Source of the DNA: Pedobacter sp. D749
Lineage (GTDB): Bacteria; Bacteroidota; Bacteroidia; Sphingobacteriales; Sphingobacteriaceae
DNA length: 64,000 nucleotides
Assembly (NCBI RefSeq): GCF_019317285.1
Contig: NZ_CP079218.1
Coordinates: 3,224,001-3,288,000 of the forward strand
Direction of reading: 5' to 3'
A model generated the notes under the pieces. That model saw only the letters and a program-made list of their open reading frames with translations, did no database searches and was not told the DNA's origin. Shown in pieces: positions 1 through 8,177 of this stretch. Made by a program: the position numbers and the translations under genes. The stretch's first letter is position 1; each line of letters begins with the position of its first letter.

Positions 1-1
1 C

Positions 2-346
2 GAAAAGAAACTCGCCAGCAGGCAGTATTTCACCAATATGATTGCCTTATTGTTCCCTACCATACAAACTCAGCTTGGGGTAAATAAAATGGCAGGATCT
101 GATCTCAATACACATCTCCGTTTTCAACAGGCGGTTAGAAAATACCACGAGCAGATCCGTCTACATTTTTATCCGGTAATTTTTCTTAATCAATCAGTTG
201 TGAATACAGACCTTAAAAATTATAAACTGGAAAAATATAATCCGCAAGAGATTCCATATATCTGGATTAACATGCTTTCGGTTTCGCTGCTAACCATAAT
301 TATTATTGGCGCCACGGCCTTCAATTTAAAAAGGTTCAATAATTAA
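2..346 (+). CDS. C-terminal fragment of an ABC-2 type permease-like membrane protein (partial)
   Basis: The reading frame is open from the window edge, so only the last ~114 residues are seen and the true start lies upstream. A soluble stretch (TQLGVNKMAGSDLNTH, then FQQAVRKYHEQIR) is followed by one hydrophobic helix near the end (about WINMLSVSLLTIIIIGATAF) and a short basic tail (NLKRFNN). This layout recalls the C-terminus of DUF3526-type subunits of ABC-2 transporters, in which an extracytoplasmic loop precedes the last membrane helix. That assignment comes from recalled family character and is moderate at best. A REP-like palindrome starts 10 bp after the stop. Confidence 0.5.
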   Translation, partial: EKKLASRQYFTNMIALLFPTIQTQLGVNKMAGSDLNTHLRFQQAVRKYHEQIRLHFYPVIFLNQSVVNTDLKNYKLEKYNPQEIPYIWINMLSVSLLTIIIIGATAFNLKRFNN

Positions 347-355
347 CAGAATGGT

Positions 356-452
356 CGTCATTGCGAGAAGGCTTTTTCAGCCGACGAAGCAATCTTTATA
401 GCAAGTATTGCTAGCATGAAAGATTGCTTCGTCGTTCCTCCTCGCAATGACG
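356..452. repeat. REP-like imperfect palindrome (cgtcattgcgag family), full copy
   Basis: Outer arms cgtcattgcgag (356-367) and ctcgcaatgacg (441-452) are exact inverted repeats. Inner arms gacgaagcaatctt and aagattgcttcgtc are also complementary, so the 97 bp can fold into one long hairpin. A second, decayed copy lies at 10304-10401 and a half copy begins at 62463. Because it follows a stop codon it may also end transcription, but there is no T-tract. Confidence 0.8.
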
Positions 453-569
453 TTTTATCGCGGATATCCGCAACCTCAAATTCTACTAGCTAATCAATTT
501 ACTCTAAGGTATCAGATTTCCTTCAACCAATGACAAATGGACAACTAACTAATGACCAATGAACCTCCC

Positions 570-1037
570 TTACAGCGGATAAGCGGTTTCACTTTTTGGC
601 TCTGAAAGTACAAAATAGCTCTGAACGGTTGTGATATTAGGTAAAGTAGCCAGTTTATTCCGTAAAAATTCGTGATAGGCATCCATATCTTTAGTTGCAA
701 TACGGAGAATAAAATCATGAGCCCCAGTCATTTGAAGGCATTCCATTACTTCCCCAAATTTAGAAACTTCGGTTTCGAATTCAATCAGGGTTTTAGCAGT
801 ATGCTCTTTCAGTAATACATGGGAGAAAGCAATCAGGTTTCTGTTTATTTTTTTCCGATCGAGAATTGCCACAATTCTTTTAATGTAACCTTGTTCCTTT
901 AATCTCCTTATACGTTCGTGTATGGTTGCTATAGATTTATGCAGCTTTAACGATATCTCTTTATGAGTCAGGGCGGCATCATGCTGCAGCAATTTTAATA
1001 TTTCGATATCAACCTGATCTAAATCTCCGTGTATCAT
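570..1037 (-). CDS. Lrp/AsnC family transcriptional regulator
   Basis: 155 residues, the normal length for the family. Residues ~5-65 form an AsnC-type helix-turn-helix (DQVDIEILKLLQHDAALTHK, then SIATIHERIRRLKEQGYI). Residues ~70-150 form the RAM effector domain, with the typical 'GAHDFILRIATKDMDAYHEFL' region containing GxxD. Such proteins bind DNA as dimers or octamers and sense amino acids. The gene is divergent from the cysteine-synthase-like gene at 1234, with ~196 bp between them. Control of that sulfur or amino-acid gene, or of itself, is therefore a reasonable inference, although no operator could be identified by eye. Confidence 0.92.
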   Translation of the reverse strand: MIHGDLDQVDIEILKLLQHDAALTHKEISLKLHKSIATIHERIRRLKEQGYIKRIVAILDRKKINRNLIAFSHVLLKEHTAKTLIEFETEVSKFGEVMECLQMTGAHDFILRIATKDMDAYHEFLRNKLATLPNITTVQSYFVLSEPKSETAYPL

Positions 1038-1233
1038 GTATGCCTATGAATGAAAAAAAATATAATGGACATTAAAAAACTCAGCTTAAACTGAAATAAA
1101 AATCAATATTAGTCAAAAAAAACAGAAAATTTCCGTAAAAAACAACTTGTATTGACACAAATAAGAATAATAATGAATTTTACCGAAATTAAATTACTGA
1201 AAAGCTTTCTGTAATTGATTAAAAAAAATAGCC

Positions 1234-2280
1234 ATGAGAACATTAACAGCAAATGAAATGACAGCTTCCAATATAGGGAAATTTGAACATTTATCGCTTC
1301 TGGTTGGTAACACACCAATGCTGGAGCTTACTTATACTTACCAGGGAAGTATAGGTAAAATTTATGTTAAATGTGAGCATTATAACCTGACAGGCAGTAT
1401 TAAGGATAGGATGGCGCTTTACACCCTGAAAAAAGCTTATGCTGAAGGCAAAATCAAAGCAGGAGACCGTATAGTTGAGGCTACGAGCGGTAACACCGGG
1501 ATTGCATTTGCAGCAATAGGCAAAGCTTTAGGTCATCCGGTAACCATCATAATGCCCAACTGGTTGAGCAAAGAGCGCATGGATATTATTAAAAGTTTAG
1601 GTGCTGAAATTATTCTGGTGAGCAAGGAAGAAGGTGGGTTTATTGGTAGCATTAAACTTGCAGAAGAGATGGCCGAAAACAATCCGGATATCTTTTTACC
1701 AAAACAGTTCGAAAATATTGCCAATCCAGAAGCACACGAACATACCACAGGTAAGGAAATCTGGGGCCAATTAAAATTGAAAAATCTATCACCCGATGCT
1801 TTTGTTGCCGGAGTAGGCACCGGAGGAACCATCATGGGCGTAGGTAATTTTTTAAGAAAGCAAAACGCTGATATTAAAGTACACCCACTTGAACCTGCAG
1901 AATCACCTACTTTAACTACGGGTTATAAAGTAGGCAGCCACAGAATCCAGGGCATTTCTGATGAGTTCATTCCAGAAATTGTTAAACTGAGCGAACTGGA
2001 TGAAGTGATACAGGTAAATGATGGCGATGCCATACTAATGGCACAAAAACTAGCTGAGAAACTTGGTTTAGCGGTAGGCATATCATCAGGAGCCAATGTG
2101 ATAGGTGCTATCAAACAACAACAAAAAATGGGAATTGACAGCTGCGTAGTGACCATCTTTTCCGATAGCAACAAAAAATATTTAAGTACCGATCTGATGA
2201 AGTTGGAACCAGTTAAAACAGGGTATATTACCCCTGAAGTAGATTTTCTGGATTACCAGGCCTTTAGCAGATTACATTAA
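1234..2280 (+). CDS. PLP-dependent cysteine synthase family protein
   Basis: 348 residues of the fold-type II PLP family (cysteine synthase / cystathionine beta-synthase). The N-terminal region has the expected PLP-lysine motif TGSIKDRMA (about residues 51-59). It is followed by the asparagine loop TSGNTG (about 84-89) and the glycine-rich phosphate-binding loop [10 protein letters not shown] (about 193-202). The family makes cysteine from O-acetyl- or O-phosphoserine and sulfide in the cytoplasm. The protein is ~40 residues longer than typical CysK/CysM because of a C-terminal extension ([14 protein letters not shown]...). It lacks CBS domains, so it is not a full cystathionine beta-synthase. 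It is divergent from an Lrp-type regulator and is followed after 24 bp by DsbD-related genes, suggesting a thiol or sulfur theme. Confidence 0.88.
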   Translation: MRTLTANEMTASNIGKFEHLSLLVGNTPMLELTYTYQGSIGKIYVKCEHYNLTGSIKDRMALYTLKKAYAEGKIKAGDRIVEATSGNTGIAFAAIGKALGHPVTIIMPNWLSKERMDIIKSLGAEIILVSKEEGGFIGSIKLAEEMAENNPDIFLPKQFENIANPEAHEHTTGKEIWGQLKLKNLSPDAFVAGVGTGGTIMGVGNFLRKQNADIKVHPLEPAESPTLTTGYKVGSHRIQGISDEFIPEIVKLSELDEVIQVNDGDAILMAQKLAEKLGLAVGISSGANVIGAIKQQQKMGIDSCVVTIFSDSNKKYLSTDLMKLEPVKTGYITPEVDFLDYQAFSRLH

Positions 2281-2304
2281 TCAACATAACCAATAAACTA
2301 CAAC

Positions 2305-2754
2305 ATGAAAAAAATCATCTTTTTGTTCTGTACTGTATGCCTGATTAGCCTTAGTGCATATAGCCAAATTTTAAAACCCGTAACCTGGAGTTATGCCGCA
2401 AAAAAAACAGGTCCAAATACAGCTACTGTTTTCATCAAAGCTTCGGTAGATCAGGGCTGGCACCTTTATTCACAATTTGTTAAAGACGGAGGTCCTGTTA
2501 AAACAACCTTTACTTTTCCTGCATCCGGCGCTTATACCCTGGTTGGAAAAACAATCGAACCAAAAGCAATAACCAAGTTCGAATCTACTTTTAAAATGGA
2601 TGTAAGCTACTTCGAAAAGTCGGTAGTTTTTCAACAAAAAGTGAAGCTAAAAGGTAAAACCGCAACAATTAAAGGCAATGTAGAGTTTATGGTATGCGAT
2701 GATAAGCAATGTTTACCGCCAGAGCAGGTCGAATTTAGTATTCCTGTAAAGTAA
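2305..2754 (+). CDS. Secreted DsbD N-terminal-like (nDsbD) thiol-redox protein
   Basis: 149 residues with a clear signal peptide (MKKIIFLFCTVCLISLSAYS, cleavage near residue 21). The mature part is a beta-rich domain ending in a cysteine pair, MVCDDKQCLPPE (about residues 130-141). This resembles the redox pair of the periplasmic N-terminal domain of DsbD, which passes electrons to partner proteins. Here the domain is a separate gene, 16 bp upstream of the membrane and thioredoxin part. Together the two genes would rebuild a complete three-domain DsbD. The function is inferred from the Cys pair, the length and the neighbour. Confidence 0.8.
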   Translation: MKKIIFLFCTVCLISLSAYSQILKPVTWSYAAKKTGPNTATVFIKASVDQGWHLYSQFVKDGGPVKTTFTFPASGAYTLVGKTIEPKAITKFESTFKMDVSYFEKSVVFQQKVKLKGKTATIKGNVEFMVCDDKQCLPPEQVEFSIPVK

Positions 2755-2770
2755 TAGCATTACCAAGAAT

Positions 2771-4420
2771 ATGATATCCTTAAAAAAAATATGTCTCGGT
2801 TTGCTGTTCGTTTGTGCCATATCCTTAAATGGATATGCACAGGATAGCTCCGGCACCGACGACCTCACTTTTACAGAGATAAAGCCAGAAGCACCTGATA
2901 GTACGATTAAAGCAAGTGATACTGTTGCCAAAATAGCAGCCGCAGTACCCGCCACGGTTAAACAAACTGTTGCGCCATCAAAAGAAGAACACAAAACTTT
3001 GTGGGGAATTTTTATTGCAGGCTTTGTTGGCGGTTTAGCAGCCTTGTTGATGCCCTGCATCTTCCCCATGTTGCCCCTTACAGTAAGTTTTTTCACTAAA
3101 GGATCAGAAAAAGGGAAAGCCTTCCGGCGGGCAGCATTGTATGGGTTTTTTATTATCCTCATTTATGTAGTGCTTGGACTTTTGGTTACGGTAATTTTTG
3201 GTGCCGATGCCTTAAACAGTCTCTCTACCAATGGGATATTCAATTTCTTTTTCTTCTTATTGCTTGTTGTTTTTGCAGCTTCGTTTTTGGGTGCTTTTGA
3301 AATTACCCTACCCTCTTCATGGGTAAATAAAATGGATGCCAATTCGGATAAAGGCGGCATTGCAGGATTATTTTTTATGGCCGGAACACTGGCCTTAGTA
3401 TCCTTTTCCTGCACAGGCCCTATTATAGGTACTTTATTGGTACAGGCAGCTACAACGGGGGCTTTGTTAGGGCCAGCAATTGGCATGTTTGGCTTTTCTT
3501 TGGCTCTGGCCATTCCTTTTGCCTTATTTGCTTTATTTCCGTCTGCGATGAACAAACTACCAAAATCTGGTGGTTGGCTAAACAGTGTTAAGGTTGTTCT
3601 AGGTTTTCTTGAGCTTGCTTTTGCCCTGAAATTCTTAAGTAATGTAGATCTTGCCTACCATTGGGAATGGTTTGACCGCGAAATATTTTTAAGCCTTTGG
3701 ATTGTTATTTTCGGAATGATGGGTATTTATCTGCTGGGGAAACTAAAGTTTTCGCATGATAGTCCTTTAGCATTTATTTCAGTACCCAGGCTTTTTCTAG
3801 CCACTGTAGTATTGGCCTTTACCATTTACCTGATCCCGGGCATGTGGGGCGCGCCATTAAAAAGCATTTCAGCCTTTCTTCCACCTCAGGAAACACAGGA
3901 TTTCGATTTATATACAGCCAATTTATTAGCAGGGAAACCGACTGCAACAAATGATGGTCCGCATAAATATGCTGATAAATTTCATGCACCATTAAAGCTC
4001 AATGCCTATTTCGATTATGATGAAGGTTTAGCTGCAGCTAAGAAACTGAATAAACCTGTACTCATTGATTTTACAGGCCATGCCTGCGTAAACTGCAGAA
4101 AAATGGAAGCCAATGTTTGGCCAGATAAAGACGTATATAAAATGATCAGTAATGATTATGTATTGATTCAGTTATATGTGGATGATAAAACAGCACTTGC
4201 TCCGGCTGATGTAACGGTTACATCTGAAGGAAAAAAACTCAGCACCATTGGTAAAAAATGGAGCGACCTGCAAGCAAGGAAATTCCAGTCAAATTCGCAG
4301 CCTTTTTATGTACTGCTTGATCCAAAAACAGAAGCACTATTGGCACCACCACAAGGTGCTGATTATGAAATAGCCAATTACCAAAAATTCTTAAAAAGTG
4401 GTTTAAACGCTTTCCACTAA
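2771..4420 (+). CDS. dsbD: Thiol:disulfide interchange protein DsbD-like (CcdA membrane domain plus thioredoxin domain)
   Basis: 549 residues. After a signal-like N-terminus come eight or so membrane helices of the CcdA/DsbD type with the two conserved membrane cysteines: C96 in LLMPCIFPMLPLTV and C214 in SFSCTGPIIG. The C-terminal domain (about 400-549) is thioredoxin-like with a CVNC motif (C439, C442). The family carries electrons from cytoplasmic thioredoxin across the inner membrane to periplasmic disulfide reductants. The nDsbD domain is missing here and is supplied by the preceding gene. A good hairpin terminator lies 40 bp after the stop, closing the 1234-4420 unit. Confidence 0.92.
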   Translation: MISLKKICLGLLFVCAISLNGYAQDSSGTDDLTFTEIKPEAPDSTIKASDTVAKIAAAVPATVKQTVAPSKEEHKTLWGIFIAGFVGGLAALLMPCIFPMLPLTVSFFTKGSEKGKAFRRAALYGFFIILIYVVLGLLVTVIFGADALNSLSTNGIFNFFFFLLLVVFAASFLGAFEITLPSSWVNKMDANSDKGGIAGLFFMAGTLALVSFSCTGPIIGTLLVQAATTGALLGPAIGMFGFSLALAIPFALFALFPSAMNKLPKSGGWLNSVKVVLGFLELAFALKFLSNVDLAYHWEWFDREIFLSLWIVIFGMMGIYLLGKLKFSHDSPLAFISVPRLFLATVVLAFTIYLIPGMWGAPLKSISAFLPPQETQDFDLYTANLLAGKPTATNDGPHKYADKFHAPLKLNAYFDYDEGLAAAKKLNKPVLIDFTGHACVNCRKMEANVWPDKDVYKMISNDYVLIQLYVDDKTALAPADVTVTSEGKKLSTIGKKWSDLQARKFQSNSQPFYVLLDPKTEALLAPPQGADYEIANYQKFLKSGLNAFH

Positions 4421-4460
4421 CAGATAGGACATAAAAGCGTTTATTTTAGTTAATGATGGA

Positions 4461-4503
4461 AGGACAGTACCGGATGGTCTGTCCTTTGTTTTGCCTTTTT
4501 TTT
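4461..4503 (+). terminator. Hairpin terminator after dsbD
   Basis: Arms aaggacag (4461-4468) and ctgtcctt (4480-4487) pair perfectly around an 11-nt loop and are followed by a T-rich run (tgttttgccttttttttt). This is a textbook intrinsic terminator shape. Confidence 0.8.
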
Positions 4504-4565
4504 TCCACAGGTAAATCCACTCATTTACATACCTCAGCATTAATCTTTGCAAATACGTATCGCTT

Positions 4566-4583
4566 ACAGGATGGGACAGGACG
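4566..4583 (+). promoter_or_regulatory. Direct-repeat motif ACAGGATnnnACAGGA upstream of susC
   Basis: The sequence acaggatgggacaggacg has two ACAGGA units exactly 10 bp apart. The same layout (GCAGGATACTACAGGATG) occurs on the minus strand upstream of the GH2 gene and upstream of the PL11 gene. In all three cases it reads toward the regulated gene. Direct repeats on one face of the helix are typical for AraC-type DNA-binding domains such as those of hybrid two-component PUL regulators. Regulatory use is inferred. Confidence 0.5.
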
Positions 4584-4679
4584 GATTAGCCGAATAAAAG
4601 TTCTAACATCGTATAACCAAGTATAAATCCATTCTTTTAATCATTACCTATATGAGCAAGAAAAATTACGCTAACATAA

Positions 4680-4693
4680 TGCAATCGTTTGCA
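4680..4693. promoter_or_regulatory. Candidate LacI-family operator upstream of susC
   Basis: TGCAATCGTTTGCA matches the general LacI/GalR operator pattern TGnAAnCGnTTnCA at every fixed position. It lies 213 bp before the susC start. No LacI-family gene is present in the window, so the binding protein would be encoded elsewhere. A chance match cannot be excluded. Confidence 0.4.
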
Positions 4694-4905
4694 TTTACTG
4701 ATCTCATTATCGCCATTTTAGATTCGCGAAGCACATAAGAAGAAAAGCCAGGTGTAGCCAAACTAACTCATTTTTCATCTTGTACGAGGTAATACATCCA
4801 GATGCAATGGATTACTTGCTTAACCATACACCCTCATAACAGATAGCACAGCACCTCCGGTATGCTATTACCAAATAACCAAATATTTACAAAACCAATT
4901 AAATT

Positions 4906-7900
4906 ATGGGTCTTAATTTTTATCCAGAAAAGTTAAAGCGACGAAGAGGTTGTTCCTACAGGGCAATCCTGATCACTAGCATGTCTGCACTCTGCATGTT
5001 ATGTGTCGCAAATAATGCAAATGCTAACCATCTGAAAACAGCACTTTCGTCAGTCACAACAAACATCTCCATGAGCAAACGAGACGTTACCCTAAAAGGA
5101 AAAATTGTTGACGAAAAAGGTGAAACCTTGGTTGGCGTGAGTATAAAAGTAAAAGGTACAACTATTGTAGCCTCTACCGATGCCAATGGTACTTTCTCCG
5201 TTACTATTCCATCAACGGTGAGCAACCCGGTTTTGGTGGTTTCGTACATTGGATATGCCACACAAGAATTACCCGTAGATGGAAAAACTACGATCAGCAT
5301 ACAATTAAAGAGTTCCACAAATGATTTAGATGAGGTTGTAGTTGTTGGTTATAACACCGTAAAAAAAAGTGATTTAACCGGCGCGGTGGTAAGCGTGGGT
5401 GCAGAACAGATCAGATCAAGGCCGGTACAAAATGCATTACAAGCCATACAAGGCAAAGCAGCCGGGGTTGATGTTACTTCAAACGAGCGCCCTGGTCAAG
5501 TTGGCTCCATTTTAATCAGAGGTGTACGATCTATAAATGCCAGCAATTCACCATTATACGTAGTAGACGGTATTCCATTTGCAGCAGGCGGTATTGAAGC
5601 CATCAATCCTAACGATATCGAAAGTATCGACATTTTAAAAGATGCATCCGCAACTGCAATCTATGGATCAAAAGGAGCAAATGGCGTTGTATTGGTTACC
5701 ACTAAAAAAGGTAAAACAGGCAGGTTAACTTTAGATTATGTGGGTACGGCAACCATCGAAACCATCCAGAACAGAACACAGATGATGAATGCTGCCGAAT
5801 ACATCGAATTCCGCCGCGATGCTTACCGCCGTGTAGGTTATTTAAATCCTGCAGCTCAGGCAAGCACTACTTATCCTGTTATACCAACACAAGCAGATGA
5901 TAACCGCATATTTCCTAACGATAGTTATGTAACGGCAAACATTGCGCAAGGCTGGCAAAATGGTGTTTACAACGGCAGCTTAGTGCCTACAACAAACTGG
6001 ACCGATTTGGTTACACGGACCGGCATTACGCAAGACCATGTATTAAGCGCCAGTGGCGGTACAGACAAATTAAAAGCTTATGCCTCATTTGGCTACTTAA
6101 ACCAGATTGGTACAGAACTTGGCCAGGATTATAACCGTTATACTTCTAAGGTAAGTGTAGAACTGAATCCGGTTAAGTGGTTTAAATTCGGGGCTAACAT
6201 TACCGCATCTTACGGCTTGCAGAACTATGGGTTTTCAACAGGTAATGCAACCGGACCGAGCAGTTTATATGGTGCAGCACTAGGCATGCTACCTGTTGCT
6301 GTACCTTTCGATGTAAACGGTAACAGGATCAATTTACCCGGTGCAGACATCAATATTCAAAATCCCGTGGGTGAAGATCAGTACAATATCAATTTACGTA
6401 AAGTGTTAAGAACAATCGGCTCTTTTTATGCTGAAGTAAGCCTTTTGAAAGGATTGAAGTACCGTATTAACTTTGGCCCTGATTTTTACAACAACTACAA
6501 TGGAAGATACCAGGATGCAAAATCAATCAATCGTGGCGCGGGCGAATCAGGCTCTACCAATTATGCTCAGCTTAACCAAAACAACAGATTTGCCTATACG
6601 CTGGATCACCTGGTTTACTACGATAAAACAATAAAAAAACACAACTTTGGTGTTACTTTATTGCAGAGTTCATCACTCTTTAAAGAAGAGAGTTCATCAA
6701 TGACGGGAACTAAAATTCCTTTAAGTAACCCACTCTGGTATGGCTTAGGCGGTGCCAATATTCCTAGCCTGGATGCTTTTAGTACCGATTTGAGTAGAAA
6801 CACTCTTGTATCCTACATGGCCAGAGTTAATTACAGCTTTAATAGCAAATACCTATTAACTGCATCTGCGCGTTGGGATGGTGCATCGCAATTGGCTGAA
6901 GGCAACAAATGGGACTTTTTCCCCTCTACCGCAATTGCGTGGCGCATAGATCAGGAAGATTTCATGAAAAACATCAAATGGATCGATCAGATGAAACTTC
7001 GCTTAGGTGTAGGTAGTGTAGGTAATTCGGCCATTTCTTATGGAACAACTTTAGGTAAATTACAGCCCTTAACTTATACTTATGGTAGTTCGGTACAAAC
7101 GGGATATGTAGCATCAGATGCATCACTGGCTAGTCCTCCTACCTTACCAAACAAAGCGCTTGGATGGGAGCATACTTTACAATATAACCTTGGACTTGAT
7201 TTTAGCTTAGTTAAAGGAAGAGTTGGCGGTTCCCTAGACTTATATAAATCTAAAACTACCGACCTGTTATTACAAAAAGACATTTCTTCAATAAATGGTT
7301 ATACTTCATCTTTCGATAACATTGGAGAAACCCATAACAGAGGTATCGACATTACCCTGAACACTGTAAACTTAAAAAACAAAGATTTTAACTGGTCTAC
7401 AACCTTAAGTTTCTCGGCAAGTAAAGATAAGGTGGTTAAACTGGCCAACGGCGATGTAATTGGTAGTTTATTGTTCATCGGTCAAAGGGTTAGAGTAGCC
7501 TACGATTTTGTCAAAGATGGCATCTGGCAAAATACGCCTGAAGACTTGGCTGAAATGGCAAAGTTTAATGCTAACCTGCCAGCAGCAAGCGCTTTTAAAC
7601 CAGGCAGCATCCGGGTTAGGGATCTGAATAACGATTATAAAATTGATGCCAATAACGATAGAATGATTAGAGGAAGTTACACGCCAAGCTGGACCAGCGG
7701 GATGACCAATACCTTTACTTACAAAAACTTCGACCTTTCTATCTTTATTATTGCAAGATATAATTTTTTGATTGCCACGGGCGCCGAGTCACTACAGGGC
7801 CGTTTTGCCCAACGTTTGGTTGACTATTGGACACCAACCAACCCAACAAACGATTATCCTGCACCAAATTATGGAAGTGCAGCCGGCGATCCTTACCGAA

Positions 7901-8148
7901 GTGCTATGAACTACCAGGATGGATCTTTCGTAAAAATCAGAAATATCTCATTGGGCTATTATTTCCCGGAAAAAATTGCTAAAAAATTAGCATTATCTAA
8001 ATTAAGGGTATATGCACAAGCCATTAATCCGGGTTTAATTTACTCTAATGTTGGCTGGGTTGATCCTGATTCGGGCATCTCATCCAACAATAGCGTTACC
8101 TCAACTTTTAACAGAGGTGTCGTATTTGGTGTTAATGTTAGCCTTTAA
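4906..8148 (+). CDS. SusC/RagA family TonB-linked outer membrane transporter
   Basis: 1080 residues. The N-terminus is an unusually basic extended leader (KLKRRRGC...) with a hydrophobic stretch. A carboxypeptidase-like regulatory domain follows (about 60-135: VTLKGKIVDEKGETLVGVSI). The TonB-box/plug region (DEVVVVGYNTVKKSDLTGAV, about 140-160) and the plug (IRGVRSIN, PLYVVDGIPF, IYGSKGANGVVLVTT) come next, before a long beta-barrel ending in ...GVVFGVNVSL. SusC-type proteins import oligosaccharides across the outer membrane using TonB energy, capped by their SusD lipoprotein. The SusD gene follows after 29 bp. Surrounding enzymes point to pectic rhamnogalacturonan oligosaccharides as cargo. 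There is no STN domain, so signalling through a FecR/ECF sigma pair is not expected. Confidence 0.97.
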   Translation: MGLNFYPEKLKRRRGCSYRAILITSMSALCMLCVANNANANHLKTALSSVTTNISMSKRDVTLKGKIVDEKGETLVGVSIKVKGTTIVASTDANGTFSVTIPSTVSNPVLVVSYIGYATQELPVDGKTTISIQLKSSTNDLDEVVVVGYNTVKKSDLTGAVVSVGAEQIRSRPVQNALQAIQGKAAGVDVTSNERPGQVGSILIRGVRSINASNSPLYVVDGIPFAAGGIEAINPNDIESIDILKDASATAIYGSKGANGVVLVTTKKGKTGRLTLDYVGTATIETIQNRTQMMNAAEYIEFRRDAYRRVGYLNPAAQASTTYPVIPTQADDNRIFPNDSYVTANIAQGWQNGVYNGSLVPTTNWTDLVTRTGITQDHVLSASGGTDKLKAYASFGYLNQIGTELGQDYNRYTSKVSVELNPVKWFKFGANITASYGLQNYGFSTGNATGPSSLYGAALGMLPVAVPFDVNGNRINLPGADINIQNPVGEDQYNINLRKVLRTIGSFYAEVSLLKGLKYRINFGPDFYNNYNGRYQDAKSINRGAGESGSTNYAQLNQNNRFAYTLDHLVYYDKTIKKHNFGVTLLQSSSLFKEESSSMTGTKIPLSNPLWYGLGGANIPSLDAFSTDLSRNTLVSYMARVNYSFNSKYLLTASARWDGASQLAEGNKWDFFPSTAIAWRIDQEDFMKNIKWIDQMKLRLGVGSVGNSAISYGTTLGKLQPLTYTYGSSVQTGYVASDASLASPPTLPNKALGWEHTLQYNLGLDFSLVKGRVGGSLDLYKSKTTDLLLQKDISSINGYTSSFDNIGETHNRGIDITLNTVNLKNKDFNWSTTLSFSASKDKVVKLANGDVIGSLLFIGQRVRVAYDFVKDGIWQNTPEDLAEMAKFNANLPAASAFKPGSIRVRDLNNDYKIDANNDRMIRGSYTPSWTSGMTNTFTYKNFDLSIFIIARYNFLIATGAESLQGRFAQRLVDYWTPTNPTNDYPAPNYGSAAGDPYRSAMNYQDGSFVKIRNISLGYYFPEKIAKKLALSKLRVYAQAINPGLIYSNVGWVDPDSGISSNNSVTSTFNRGVVFGVNVSL

Positions 8149-8177
8149 TCCTTAATCGCTATTTAAAGAAATTGATC

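Larger units (their letters stand above)
4421..4905. other. Gene-free region upstream of susC, with terminator and candidate operators
   Basis: This 485-bp stretch holds the dsbD terminator at 4461, a direct-repeat motif shared with two other units of the pectin locus at 4566, and a LacI-type operator candidate at 4680. No convincing coding frame was seen. It is the likely promoter and leader region of susCD. A long leader is plausible because both candidate sites lie 200-340 bp upstream of the susC start. Confidence 0.6.

Noticed and set aside
356..452. Palindromic repeats considered as a CRISPR array
   Set aside because: Copies are far apart, contain internal dyads and lack regular spacers and cas genes.
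1533..1835. 100-residue minus-strand open frame inside the cysteine-synthase gene
   Set aside because: It lies wholly opposite a well-supported gene, and its low-complexity, Ser/Pro/Ile-rich protein is typical of an antisense shadow.
2713..3162. 149-residue minus-strand open frame opposite dsbD
   Set aside because: It overlaps two strong plus-strand genes with clear domains and has no recognisable motif or leader.
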